DNA from: Ceratothoa steindachneri
Taxonomy: Eukaryota > Arthropoda > Malacostraca > Isopoda > Cymothoidae
Reading direction: 5' to 3'
DNA length: 64,000 nt
Assembly (NCBI GenBank): GCA_963969495.1
Contig: OZ018324.1
Location: 156,472,172-156,536,171, forward strand
Positions 20,489 through 32,519 of this stretch are shown here, one piece after another; within the stretch, counting starts at the first letter, position 1, and every line of letters begins with the position of its first letter. The position numbers were made by a program, and so were the translations under genes. Under the pieces are notes generated by a model. It saw only the letters and a list, made by a program, of their open reading frames with translations. It ran no database searches and was not told the DNA's origin.

Positions 20489-20536
<48 letters not shown>

Positions 20537-20539
20537 TAT

Positions 20540-20606
<67 letters not shown>

Positions 20607-20609
20607 TAT

Positions 20610-20699
<90 letters not shown>
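20489..20699. repeat. (TA)n microsatellite, 211 bp, with two GATAGA interruptions
   Basis: The longest TA array in the window. TATAGATATAGATATA occurs twice, near 20535 and 20605, suggesting internal duplication of the array. Confidence 0.98.
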
Positions 20700-20701
<2 letters not shown>

Positions 20702-21001
20702 TTTCATTTCCAAGGAAGCGTGGCCTAGACTCGTCTGCGGGACAAGCCTCCGTCGTTAGGTTCATTAGTTCCACCCCATGGGCGGAGTTACTGAACAGCT
20801 CTGTATTACAATATACTTTCATATCTCAGATAATTTAACAGATTCCTGTCTTCTGATACTCTATCCCGAGACGCGAATAGTTTGCTTATGCGTTTCCTCT
20901 TATTGACACACGCGTCCAATTTGATAGCTTTCGTGTTCGTATATATGTGCCTACCCACGCGCTACTTCCGACAACCGCTTGTCTCATTTTAATTCATACA
21001 G

Positions 21002-21093
<92 letters not shown>

Positions 21094-21328
21094 TCCATTT
21101 CTGTATACAAATTAATATACACATATTGACATATGTGTTTTCATCTATTTATTCTCATATTATACATAATATTCCTGTTATTCACATGAAAGGCAATTTA
21201 TTTAGATTAGCTAAGTCCACCGAACGTCCATTTTGTGGAGTTTCTCGTTGAGTCTATTAATCCTATAATTTTGGTGTCAGGAGCCTACCTATTATATAAC
21301 ACGTTCCCTACAGTATCACCATATTGAC
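20700..21328. other. Spacer containing (TA)n at 21006-21091
   Basis: About 43 TA units at 21006-21091. The rest has no recognised gene. TTTTGGTGTCAGGAGC at about 21268 resembles a Gypsy primer-binding region but has no LTR beside it. Confidence 0.6.
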
Positions 21329-21360
21329 CAGGGCTTACCAAACTGGGCGGTAGCGCCTAC
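21329..21360 (+). repeat. hAT-type left terminus
   Basis: CAGGGCTTACCAAACTGGGC followed by GGTAGCGCC has the form of a hAT terminal repeat and lies upstream of a hAT transposase in the right orientation. No matching right end is visible in the window. Confidence 0.5.
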
Positions 21361-21902
21361 CTGTGCCCGCATTGTATAATTAGGTGGGTGCTATGCACTC
21401 TTTTGTCATCCAATACAACATCGCTCCCAAGTGAACAGGCAATCATATCTATATTTTATTTTCATATCACACGACCCTCGTAAATGGGGTTCTCTCACTT
21501 CCATGAGTGATATTTGTCTATTTTTATAACTTCTGGCAACTTTTTTCTCTTTGTTCATATTTAGCTATCGTCAGTTCACGTTCACTCTCAATTACTCTTT
21601 TGTCTCGTTTAAGAAGTGCTGTTTGTTTAATTAGCTTGCTTGATTTTGGTAAAAGTTCAACCTTTTCCATTCAAACTATGGGACCAAAGAAAAAAATATT
21701 CCCATATGTAATCAAAAGAATACTTGCTTTATGGTTTTATCGAGTCACTTGTAGATAATTCCATGCCAATGTGTTTGTTATGCCATAAATCTTTTTCAAA
21801 TCAAGCGATGGAGCTATCTCAGCTGGATAAAAATCTTAACACAAAACATCTAAACAAGAAAGATAAGCCTATAATTTTTTGAAAGATATTACTGGTGCCA
21901 AA

Positions 21903-21905
21903 AAT

Positions 21906-21993
<88 letters not shown>
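21903..21993. repeat. (GA)n microsatellite
   Basis: About 45 GA units with two small interruptions, at the left edge of the insertion in the hAT gene. Confidence 0.97.
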
Positions 21994-21997
<4 letters not shown>

Positions 21998-23100
21998 TGC
22001 CAGCTGCTGCGCTTTCAATGGAGAGAGAGAGACAACAGACACCTGGTCGACCTTTTTTGTCTGCGCTAATGGAAGTGCGAAATCATGAGGCGTCGTGGTG
22101 GCCTGAAAGCCCGCAATCGCAGAAAGCCGCGCCAAGTTTGAGAGCCCAAAAGCTCCCATCTGGAGTCGGACAAAGTTTCGCCTCGCCGACTTAGGAACCT
22201 TCTCACGATTGTGCTAAAAGGGCAAGACTAATCTCGCTTGCCGATGCGTCAGACCCTGGAACCCTCCCCTTCGGACGGAAGGGAAAAAAAAACATTCGAC
22301 CCCACTATAAATCTTGCAGCGCCAGAGTTCGAAGGCAGTATCCACCGCCTGCCCGCCCCGTTAGCATTATCTGCCCGCTCCCCGTCAGTATCCGCTATTC
22401 ACGTCCCGTTGGACTCTGCACAATTCTCGCAGAACTCCTCAAGCTCCGGGTACTCTCGATTAATTCGCGTGAGTCTACCCCGTACTTGTTCTACCCGCTC
22501 CTCGAACGCAACGCGTCCAGTCTCGATTCGTGTTCTAACTCGAAAGCAAGATCTAAGTTCATCCCGTAATAGTCATTGCCAAGAGACTATTATTTAAACT
22601 TTGCGCAAAGGCAAGGATTACTCCTTCGGACCAAATCTCCGAGGTAACAAAACGCGCAACTCTCCTGTGCAAGTGCTCTCTTTAATACCCCCCCCTCCCT
22701 GTGTAAGTCTCCAGCGTCGGCTTCGTATACGCTCAAGGTCATTCGAGCGACTCTCGGTCAATATTATTCGTTTGTTTGTGCGGCGACCGTCCCCGCCAAG
22801 TCTCCCCCATTTTAGCCGCTGAGACTCGTGTACGTCTAATGTGTGTATAGCTTGTCTTAAGACCCCTCTTAACCCTGTAAAAGAATATTAATTTGCATAT
22901 AAGTAAAGTTATTTTTGTACCTGTTTTTCTATTGCTCCGGAACCTCCAAGATAGTCGACTATTTGGACAACCTACATTCAGGTAATTTGCACTTTGCTTA
23001 TATTATAAATTTCCCACGCACATAGCCGTCATTGACATCGGCTAAGAAACGCAAGGTTAACTTGACTCTATTCTACGACAACTGGACAATTTAAAAAACG
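21994..23100 (+). other. GC-richer insertion inside the hAT gene, possibly a solo LTR
   Basis: Base composition changes sharply from the AT-rich hAT flanks. The segment has a TATA-like ACTATAAAT at about 22303, long CT-rich leader-like sequence, and an A/T-rich 3' part (22880-22930) that could carry a polyadenylation region. Frames open because of low AT, not through recognisable coding. This is compatible with a solo LTR, but I could not fix the ends or a target duplication. Confidence 0.35.
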
Positions 23101-23460
23101 TAATACAATAACTTTTATATTTCAAAGGTCCTCTGACAAGAACAAAGATGGGCTCATTGCTAGTTACCATATTTCAGAACTTATGGCTAAAAGTAACAGT
23201 GCGCACACTTTTGGTGAAAAATTATTAATGGCATGCTTTCAAGAGCTGATTTCAACAATGATGTATCAGAACCCAACAAATATCCTAAAACATTCCCACT
23301 TAATAATAAAACAGTAATTGATCGCATTGATGAAATGGCATGTGATGTTAAAAGGCAACTTTTATCTTCATTTCAAACAAGATGATTTTCTTAGCAAATA
23401 GATGAAATTACAATATATGATAATGATTCATTGCTAATGGCATGTATCTATAGCGTTATG

Positions 23461-24390
<930 letters not shown>

Positions 24391-24489
24391 CTTTACCGAT
24401 GTAATGAGTGGTGTGAGTGAAAGAAATTAAATGAAATGCAAGGGAAAGTGGGAGAAAAAGTTTTAGATCTCCGTGCCCCTCCCCCACCC

Positions 24490-24625
24490 CACGACCAGTC
24501 CCTCCCGAAGGAGGGACCCGGTCGGGGGGGGGGCGAGGCCTGGTTCCCCTGAGTTTCCCCGGTGCCCTCCTCCCTCAGGGCCTGAAGGCACCGAAGGAGA
24601 AGACCTCCGGAGAGGGGGAGAGAGG
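24490..24625. other. GC-rich hairpin cluster in AT-rich DNA
   Basis: A 13-bp stem: CGACC (24492-24496) with GGTCG (24520-24524), and GTCCCTCC (24498-24505) with GGAGGGAC (24510-24517), around a CGAA loop. Next to it GGTGCC (24561-24566) pairs with GGCACC (24587-24592). The flanks are purine-rich. Its nature is unknown. Confidence 0.6.
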
Positions 24626-25285
24626 GAGGGGAAGAAGAAAGAAGTAAGGATAGGACAGACTGAAATAAAGTCAAAGGCTTGAAAGTTGACCAAGTTGGCC
24701 TGTGGACCTGCTTAACGTGGGACCCGGACCACCCCGATGGTTTTATGTTTTCCTAGCTTTTAATTGTTACAATTTGCAGTACCTATCCCTGGTGTTAGTG
24801 TTTGGACCATCTTTGGATAGCGGTAAAGGAGGAAGATGATTGAAGTGGAAGGAAGTTGGAGGTTTGCAGAGAGGTGCAAGTTGCGTGGAGGTCACGCTAA
24901 TCTCTGTAATATAAACTAATTTTAGAGTTAGGTTCGAAATAACTTAGAGGAATGTGTGTATGTTTGTTTATTTATGTGTTTTTTTATTATGTTATGTATG
25001 TATGAGATAGGCGTTCAAACTGTTGTTAGTGTTATTTGTTTTCCAGCTATGTTAATAACTCGTGTTTCTATGATTTTTGTAGCATAATTCTCGTATCTAT
25101 CTGTTGTGTGGGCTCATGTTCCTTGGTTATTTATTTGTTTAATTCTCTTCTTTATTCCTGTTATTTTTCCTTTTTCGTTCATTTGCACTTTTTAGTTAGT
25201 TTTGTCCAATCCGGTGAGTTTGTCATATTCGGGAATTTTTGTCACAATCGGGTTTGCTTATTTGGTTTTCACGAATCTCCTCCTC
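24626..25285. other. Spacer / probable 3' UTR of the minus-strand LINE relic
   Basis: No gene recognised. It lies just downstream (minus strand) of the RT relic, so part of it is probably the old LINE 3' UTR. The GAGGCGAAGTGCCC modules of the intact copy are not present. Confidence 0.4.
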
Positions 25286-27621
25286 TTATCTTTGGTCCGC
25301 TTTGTTTTTAATACTAGGAAACAGCATATGTTGTCTCCATCCTGCCCCTCGTACTATTTGATTATTTAGTTCCTTTCCTATTTTTTCTTGTGTTTTTTCT
25401 AGGATTTTTTTTGCTCTTTTTTCAATTATTTTGTTTAATGGTTTTATTTTCGCTTCGATGTGTAAATCTCTTTGTTTTTTCCTCTCTAATTGTTGCATGT
25501 TCGTAATTATGCATACTGCCTTATTCTGTATACGTTGCATTCTTATTATTTTGCTTCTTGAAACCGTATACATGGCAATTGTTGGATATATTAAGGTAGG
25601 CTGTATCATAGCCTGGTAGATCTTTTTCTTATTTTTCATGTTTAGATTTATTAATCTGTAGAGTAAAGTTAGCCTGCCTCGTGTTTCTTGTAAACATTTT
25701 CCCGTGTCTATGTATGCATACCTTTCCATGACGTAGTCGCATAAAATTCTTTCCAAATAGTTGTTCATTTCCAGATTTAGAATTTTATGTTGTATGCCTC
25801 TTTGCCAAACTTTATCGAATGATTTCGATACGTCCCGGCATACAATGTCCATACTCCATTTCTCTCCTTTCACTTTGCTTATTTTTTCTGTAATTTCGCT
25901 GAAGGCCATCTCCGCATTCCTGTTCTTTCTGAAGCACAATTGTTGATTGTTCCAGAGATTGTTTTCTGTGAGATATTCATTTAATCTTGGGTTCAGGATT
26001 TTTTCAAACACCTTCCCGATGAAGTCAAGAAGGGATATAGGTCGGAAGTTTTCGACCTCCGAAGGTGGTTTTCCCGGCTTCGTTAGGAATATCATTTTGG
26101 TTATTTTTAACTCATCGGGGAAGTATCCCGTGTATATACAGGCGTTAAACACGTTCCTTATCCCTTCTAGAATATTATCCGGTGCTTCTATATAGTTTTT
26201 TCTAAGGAGGCACGATTTCCCAGTGTCCTTTTATTTAAAATTTGAAATGGTATGCTTTAATTCCTCGATTGTAATTTTGGCGTTAAACCCTTCGTTCACA
26301 TATCGTTCTTCTTCTACGTAGTGATATGAGAAAGTCTTCTCAATCCGTTAATTTAGTTCGTCAATTATTTGGTTTTCGAAGCATATATCGTAGTTTTTGT
26401 TTTCCTCTTCGCCGATGTTGAACACTCCTTTCCAGTGTCCCTTGAACAAATTTTCAATCTCGCGTTCATCTTCGATTAATTTCCCGTTTCTGTCCTTAAT
26501 CTTTATTTTTTTCGTTACCTTTAGCATTTGCCATTCTGTTTATCTTTTTCCAAAATTTCGGGGCAATAGATTGCTGTCAATATTTTGAACGGCTATGTCC
26601 CAGTATTCTCTTTGTTTGTCCGTTATTGCACTTAGTAGTTCTCTCTTCTTCTTTCTCAGATTTGCGGTATTTTTTTCCCTTGACGTTCCGTTTATTTTAT
26701 GTCCTCGTTTATCGCTTTTATTTCTGCATTCTTAGCTTTCATTTCGTCTGTCCATATAAAGTATTTAACTGTTTTGTATGTGTTTCTGGGTTTTGCAATC
26801 TCATCAGCTGTTTGTATTCGCGTCCTTATTTTTTCCAGCTCGCCGTCGATTTCTTATCAAGTAGCTTCATTTAGTCTGTTTGGTGCGTAGTCATTCAATT
26901 CTTGTTTGTGTTTTTCCCAGTCTGCTCTATGGAATGCCTTCCATTTTTTAGCTGGTATTTGCATTGGTTGCTGATTCATGGTAAATAGTGTTGCTGTGTG
27001 GCCGCTGCAAATAACATCTACCAGTTCCATGTAGTAGTTAAAATTAATGTTATTGTTTGCAAGGCAAATGTCTGGAGTTGTCGCTGTTCTGTCTTTAATT
27101 AGCGTTGGGTACTCTGGTCCTAGTCTTCTTATTATCCGCCTGTCTATTATAGCTTAGAGGTCTTTTCCTGTTTGGTTTCTGTTCCTATATCCTGTGTACG
27201 TGCATCTTGCGTTCAGGTCTCCCCAAAACAAAGTTGGAAGTCTATTGTTAAATATTCTCACAAAGTTATTTATTGAGAGTCTCGGTCGTCGCGGTGGTTG
27301 GTATCCCGTAGCGATTATTATATTGGTTAATTCTATTTTGACCCCAATTGCGAGGTAAGATTCAGTAAGCCCTTGCTTTGTTTTGTACTTTATTCCTTTT
27401 TTTATTGCTATTCCTGCCCCGTCGTTTGCTTCGTTTGTGTGATTAGTCGCTATTACGTCATAGTTCCATATTTTTAATTTGTGAGTCTCAAGGTTAATCT
27501 CGTGACTTGAAATTAAAATGATGTCGGGATCTATTTCTCTAAAGATATTTCCGTATGTATTTTCTTTATCCTTCGAGCCATTCGTATTTATCTGTAGAAT
27601 TCTTAATTTACTATTATCCAT
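25286..27621 (-). pseudogene. Decayed LINE ORF2 (sister of the 4-9.7 kb element)
   Basis: The N-terminus at 27621 (MDNSKLRILQINTNGSKDKE, then YGNIFREIDPDIILIS) parallels the intact ORF2 (RILTLNVNG..., YGNIFRVHDPDIILIT). It keeps WGDLNARC, but the frame ends at 27154. Between 27150 and 26160 only broken frames remain. From 26152 the RT fingers and palm are readable (TGYFPDELKITKMIFLTKPG, NFRPISLLDFIGKVFEKIL, CRDVSKSFDKVW). The text then jumps from YAYIDTGKCLQETRG directly to LINLNMKNKKKIYQAMIQPT. About 160 codons, including GVPQG and the YADD box, are therefore deleted. It cannot be functional. Confidence 0.92.
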
Positions 27622-27639
27622 CTTGTTTGTATGTTCTTA

Positions 27640-28971
27640 AGCGGTTCTTCATTTTGGGAGAATGGTGGCATTACGTAAATTTATTTGTATCTTTTCCTGG
27701 TATTTCTGCCGTTCATCTCTGTCTTTGCTAAGTTGTGACTCTTATCCGTTTCACATTCCGCGGTTGGAGTTTCTGGTCTTTGTTCGCATGGCGAGGTGTC
27801 CCTAGTCGATTTTCTAATTTGTTCTTTGTTTCTGCGTGTGTTTCTTTTTACGGGTTTCTTATTATTCTCGTCGGTGCTGCTCTCAGATTCTGTTTTCTCG
27901 CTTTCTGTGTCTTCATCTTGTTCAGATTTGCTTTCCTTTCTTTGTGTTTTTTTCCAAGAGTTTCTTATTTGTATCTCCTGAAATTTTTGTGTTAAATATA
28001 GCAGATGAAACAATATTTTTCCGGAATCTCATTGGCTCCAGCCCATTTTTCTTGAGCATGGAGTTCAACGTGGGGGCATATGTTCCTGGTTGAGAAATAT
28101 TTAAGACGTGTTAGTGTAGAATGCATGTCAGTATTTTTACATTCAGAGTTCCATCAAGCATCATTTGAGTGGTTGTTTTATTGTTTTTCGTTGCTGCTGC
28201 CGCCGCATATGAGTTGTTTCTTGTTCCTTTTTTTGTGTTTCAATTTCTTTTCTCTTTATTATTTCTTTTCGCTTCGGACATGTCATTTCCATTGTTCTGT
28301 GGCTCCCTCCGCAATTAACACACTTTTTCGTGGAGTTTGTGCAGATCCTCCAAGAATGTGGGCCACTGCATTCTGAACATATTTCTCCTTCCTCTCTTGG
28401 ATAGTTTGCGGTGATGTGGTCTTCCATTTTGTAGCATCTAAAACAGACTTGTATATTGTGATACTGGTCCCTTTGAATGTTACAAGTAGTTGGGATTCTC
28501 ATACTGTATGCGAGGATTCCCTTCTGCAGTTCCTTTGTTGCAATCTCGGTTGACTCGCACACTATTTTGAACACATGCGTGTGTTCCTTAAATTTGATTA
28601 TGTTGTGCATCTTCATCCAGGGTTGTTGTTCCATTAGTTCATGTTTTATTTCGTCTGGGGAGTGTTCCCCCACCCATGATCATACCTTACGACATACGAT
28701 GCTTCTGTTGGCAATAATCTGGGGGTGGTATTTTAGCCTCTAAGTTCATTTTCCTTAAAGTGATGGTTCCTGCCAATGAAAGTAACAGTTCGACATCGTT
28801 GTTTTCCGCACAGATGACAATAAATCCATTAGCTGTTTCTATGCATTTGATCAGGGCGATTTGTAAATTCTTGAAAATGCTTTGATCTACATCCTGTGGT
28901 CTCTGTTTTATCCCGTTCTGAATTAGCCGAAGTGGGAGCCTTTTGGTGAAGTCCTGTGGGTCCCTGTTCAT
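27640..28971 (-). pseudogene. Decayed LINE ORF1 with zinc knuckles
   Basis: The N-terminus from 28971 (MNRDPQDFTKRLPLRLIQNG) is followed, after a break near 28680, by the knuckle region (28673-28161). The first knuckle has lost its last Cys (CFRCYKMEDHITANY). CSECSGPHSWRIC and CVNCGGSHRTMEMTC remain. The C-terminal segment (28013-27681) is Ser/Glu/Lys-rich, like the acidic-basic tail of the intact ORF1. At least two frame breaks. Together with 25286-27621 it is one old full-length insertion. Confidence 0.88.
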
Positions 28972-29639
28972 TTTTTCAAATAAGGTAGTAGATTATTTAC
29001 CACACTCCACTAGTGGGAGAAGCCCCCTATCTGTTCCTAGTACTATTTTGCCTGCCTGCTCTGGAGCGCACATTCTTTGACTATCCTACCTAATTAGGCC
29101 TAGCCCTATAAGCGGTCCTGCAGTCAGATTCGGGCTCGTCACCGATAACTGGACTCCTTCTCTGGCTCCCTAACTGAGTCTTCTTCGGGAGTTCACTACA
29201 CCCTACTACTGACTGCTTCTGAGACCTTGCTGGTGGTCAGGTTATACTGTGCTAGATTGAAATAAAGTAGGAGAGTTTTAAATATAAAAAAGTATAGTAT
29301 GAGATAGGAAAAATTTAAGGAGATCACCGCTTTGGGGTGATTCCCTGCGAATCAGAAACAGGAGGTCTCTCCAATCAGTCCGATTCGCGCGTATATTTCT
29401 TCTTTCTTCTCTTTGGTATATACTTAAACGTATATAGAAAATGCTCTCTTCGTAAAGTTATTTCAAGTCAAAAGATTGATGTAACTTAGCAGTGCGTAGA
29501 TCGCTGCGAGTTGTCAGATGAACTGAGCAGTCTCAGAATGAAAGAAAACGATTTTTTTGTTATTCCGCCTAGGTTGAACTTAACGTTAGAGGAAACGGAC
29601 CAATCCGGCAAGTGGGGATTTAAAATAATTTTATGTTCG
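28972..29639. other. 5' leader of the minus-strand LINE relic, then spacer
   Basis: At 29084-29096 the minus strand again has TAATTAGGTAGG, as at both flanks of the intact LINE. This may mark the 5' boundary of this relic. Nothing is recognised from 29100 to 29640 beyond probable 3' sequence of the next Penelope relic. Confidence 0.4.
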
Positions 29640-29945
29640 ATTCCAGCTTGTCGCTTGACTGTTGATAGCCCGCTTATCTTCGTTTATTAATATGGCTTCT
29701 AAGATGTTCAGCCTAGCTTTATTAACCTCTTTCTTTTACTAACGGTGTTGTCAACTAGCATATCTCTCGTTAGGTTAATGTTATGTACACTTTCCATATG
29801 ATATTTAGGCCCCCCGCTTTGCAGGTGCATGGTTAAACGTCTCGAAAGGGTAGTAGTTGTCATGCCAATATATTTCGAGTTGTTATAAAGATTACAGTCT
29901 TTATAGGGGCAGAAGAACTCGTAAACTATGTATGTGTATGTGTGT
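29640..29945 (-). pseudogene. Penelope-like GIY-YIG endonuclease C-terminus (type 1)
   Basis: The minus strand reads YIVYEFFCPYKDCNLYNNSK, then YIGMTTTTLSRRLTMHLQSG, then YHMESVHNINLTRDMLVDNT. This is the GIY-YIG nuclease region of Penelope-like elements with its YIGMTTTTLSRR signature. In the family it nicks DNA for target-primed reverse transcription. The RT part is not attached upstream; a mariner relic is found there instead, so the copy is truncated. Stops follow near 29730. Confidence 0.85.
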
Positions 29946-29956
29946 GTGTGTAAAAC

Positions 29957-30470
29957 TCAAAGTATCGTGTGAGTAAACATGTACACCCACTTCTCATCTG
30001 ATGTGACCGTTCGCCTCCAGAATCGGTTGTCCATTGGGGTATTGAGAAGTTGGCTACGAATCTCTACTTTACGAGAAGCTTGTTTATGCTTCGGTGAGGT
30101 CATATGGGTCCATTCGGGGCTTCTTGTGAACAAAATCCATTTGATGCAATCGATCAGCACAGTCTGATGAGATGATACTCTAACAACTTTCGCCAGATGA
30201 CAGCTGCTTGCAGAAGGTTCAACTTTCGATGCTGCCACTAAGGTTTCGCTGTCAAAGGTTGATCGTCGGCCGGAACGTGGTTGATCGTCAAAGGTAAGAT
30301 CACGGAAGTTGAAACGTATGTAGCTCCTTCAGAACTTCGCCTGACTGACTGTGCCTTCTCCTTCAATATCGCCAATTTCCTTCACATCAACTCTTGTAGA
30401 AGATTTTCCTTTGTAACAGTAGCGAATCAAAACTCTAATTCCACTTTCTTCCAAACTCATTTATGTCAGT
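29957..30470 (-). pseudogene. Mariner transposase N-terminal half
   Basis: The minus strand shows the mariner paired-type DNA-binding region and the linker. A frame near 30450-30330 has IRVLIRYCYKGKSSTR. Near 30300-30240 DDQPRSGRRSTFDSETLVAA is the classic linker, followed by SSCHLAKVVRVSSHQTVL. At about 30000 SDEKWV carries the first catalytic Asp. The catalytic second half is gone, and the relic is directly joined to the Penelope GIY-YIG fragment. At least two shifts are needed to read it through. Confidence 0.85.
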
Positions 30471-30628
30471 CAGTTGGGGAAATAAACTGCGCAGGAGCAA
30501 AAAACAAGGTGTAGCGTACGGAAGCTGGTAGTCGAATGAGTAAGGTTAACCTAACCTAATGGTGCTGCTCCATAAAATTTTGTTGTTTTCTTTCCGTTTC
30601 CTAAGTGAATCAGGACTTTCTGGCCAAC

Positions 30629-30631
<3 letters not shown>

Positions 30632-30718
<87 letters not shown>
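30632..30718. repeat. (TA)n microsatellite
   Basis: About 43 uninterrupted TA units. Confidence 0.98.
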
Positions 30719-30721
<3 letters not shown>

Positions 30722-30868
30722 GCGGTTAAAAGGCTATTTTTTTGGCAAACACAGTCTTCCTCATAGCCCTCGGAAGAAGCTCTTCTCACATACACGAGAA
30801 GGTAACATTTAAAATAGGCGTTCTCTTAGATAGCCAAAAAATTATCTTTCGATTGCTTTTCGAAGAGA

Positions 30869-31380
30869 ATGGAACATTTGTTTGATTCTGATGGATTGCA
30901 GTATCTCAAGGAGAAATTTGGTGCAAAGAAAACCGATGCTAAATTTAAAGCTAGCGTTTTTGTAAGGCCGGAGATCAGAGAATTGATACGTGACAGGGAG
31001 TTCAGAAATAAACTAACTCCACTTGAGTTGGCAGCATGGGATTCATTTGTCCATCTAGTGCAGAACTTTCTTGGTAATCATAGGGCTGAAAGCTATGAAA
31101 AACTAGTGGACAACATGCTAAAAGCCTATCAACGAATGTGGTGTCGGATGTCTCTCAAGATGCATTTCTTGCATTCACATCTAAATTTCTTTCTATCTAA
31201 TATGGGTAATATTAGTGACGAACATGGAAAAAGGTTCTACCGAGATATCACAATGATGGAAAGCAGGTATCAAGGCCGCTTCAACGAAAACATGCTGGGT
31301 GACTACTGCTGGTTCCTACAAGGGGAGGATCCTATATCCACGTAAAAGCGCAAGAGCAAGAGTCTCAAACATTTTTGAAG
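30869..31380 (+). CDS. Conserved protein of unknown function, C-terminal part (copy A)
   Basis: An open frame of 158 codons to a stop at 31343-31345; the next residues after the stop still fit the family (KRKSKSLKHF). Conserved-looking blocks: YLKEKFGAKKTDAKFKASVF, VRPEIRELI, SFVHLVQNFLGNHRAESYEK, MSLKMHFLHSHLNFF, SDEHGKRFYRDI and DYCWFLQ. A decayed second copy at 53555-54592 (minus) shares IRQLI, LGCNMLLKIHFLHYYLSF, SDEHGERLHQI and an equivalent tail (YKRRSK). From memory, multi-copy uncharacterised arthropod proteins have this pattern; I know of no assigned function. The N-terminal half is absent, so this is a fragment even though the frame is open. Repeated occurrence suggests dispersal with a mobile element. 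Confidence 0.7.
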
Positions 31381-31699
31381 AAATTTATAGTTAGGTGAGT
31401 ACTACCTCTTTTATATATAATACATATCTTGTCTGGGTCTGCAAAAGGACGTACATAACGCCAAATAAGGGGTTCCAATCCCAAACCTTTGCCCAGAAAC
31501 GTCTCATTCTTCTCAAACTCGTAATAATTTTAATTATATCACTAATTGATCCAAGGTGACAAAATGAGCCATATAGCCTAATCGCATAACTCAGGAACCT
31601 TACGTGTTAGGGCAAATCTGAGCACAGATTTGGAATCAGCGTACCAAAATTAGTTAGTTACAACAACATTTACTCAAGTAGCAGAGACAAAGTTAAAAT
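31381..31699. other. Spacer, no gene recognised
   Basis: No motif seen. Confidence 0.35.
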
Positions 31700-32490
31700 T
31701 TGTTGGCTAGTGTAATGATTCAACATCAAAACTTGTAAAATAATACTGAGAGAAGTGAGAAGAGTTATTATTAATAAAATCAGCAAATTCAAAAGAATCA
31801 CATAAAGTATAATTATTCATCGTGGGTGTGAGAATAGCTGATAAGATTGGTCTAATTGGTAATCCAGGCTTATATGTTTTAGGGAGACCATAGAGAATAC
31901 CTGGGGCTGAACCAGAGGTATGAAGATTATTATCTACGGACTCTAATAAGTGAAGATGTTTAAGTTTTCGCAAGAATCTATTAACTTTATCTTCCAATTT
32001 AATGATTAATTTAAAGGGGTCATTCCTAAGGTTAAGAATTTGTTTTTGAGTCTCCAGTATGGTCAGAATTTTGTTTCCATAACAATCTCTGTCTAATAGA
32101 ACAACACCTTTGCCTTTGTCAGGTTTACATATAACTAAATTAGGCAGACGCAATCTTTTAGGAATTTTTAAATAGATAAAAGAAAAAAATAGGGTTCACA
32201 ATTTTAGAGGAATTGAACTTACGAAAGTAGGTATAAGAAATTAATTTAATATCAGTAAGAAAAGTCACACTACCAACCGGGTAAGCTTTTGAGACAAGCT
32301 GGTAGTCGCTCAAACTCAAGGAAATACGTGATGGAGCTAAGTTTAAAACAAGGTAATTTAAAATCAAGTCCAAGAGCTAAAATTCACTTTTGGTTATCAT
32401 TAAGTGAGACACTGCTAAAATTAAATAGTACGAGTACATTATCTGGATGGAATGAGAGATTAGGTGCAAGTCCAAGATAACTAAGTTTGC
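31700..32490 (-). pseudogene. Penelope-like element, N-terminal RT fragment
   Basis: The minus strand from 32490 gives LGLDFKLP-like residues, then NLAPSRISLSLSDYQL-like spacer. From 32153 an open frame carries the Penelope blocks KPDKGKGVVLLDRD, FLRKLKHLHLLES, APGILYGLPKTYKPGLPIRP, ILSAILTP and YFTSFDVESL. The copy stops before the YxDD box. The upstream part (32490-32160) is in a different frame. It has no attached GIY-YIG domain. It abuts the LINE RT relic at 32520, so one element inserted into or recombined with the other. Confidence 0.85.
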
Positions 32491-32519
32491 GGTCCTGCTG
32501 CCCTATGCAACTGAACGAT

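Larger units (their letters stand above)
21679..23460 (+). pseudogene. hAT transposase (BED finger + middle region), split by an insertion
   Basis: Part 1 (21679-21880): KKYSH, then SKEYLLYGFIESLVDN, then MCLLCHKSFSNQAMELSQLD and NTKHLNKKDKP. This is the N-terminus and BED zinc finger of ZBED5/ZNF862-type hAT transposases; a His of the finger looks replaced by Asn. One frameshift lies between MGPKKK and RKKYS. Part 2 (about 23120-23450): SSDKNKDGLIASYHISELMA, then TFGEKLLMACFQE, with NNKTVIDRIDEMACDVKRQL in another frame, the block after the finger in this family. The two parts are consecutive in the protein but about 1.2 kb apart here. The catalytic core and C-terminus are missing. Confidence 0.8.

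Noticed and set aside
20442..20822. Long open frames encoding YIYIYI repeats at every (TA)n array
   Set aside because: They are translations of TA microsatellites, open on both strands because the repeat lacks stops in those frames.
21260..21285. Primer-binding-site-like TTTTGGTGTCAGGAGC
   Set aside because: No LTR could be found beside it. Left as a note in the spacer entry only.
22238..22822. Ser/Arg/Pro-rich frames in the GC-richer insert
   Set aside because: Stop-poor because of base composition. No conserved motif, and overlapping frames are equally open.
24393..24693. Pro/Ser-rich minus-strand frames over the GC hairpin cluster
   Set aside because: Explained by C/G-rich hairpins; several frames open together and no family is recognised.
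30546..30562. TTAGG telomere-like words (TTAACCTAACCTAATGG here and at 1852-1868)
   Set aside because: Only two TTAGG-type units at each site. Far too short for a telomeric array.
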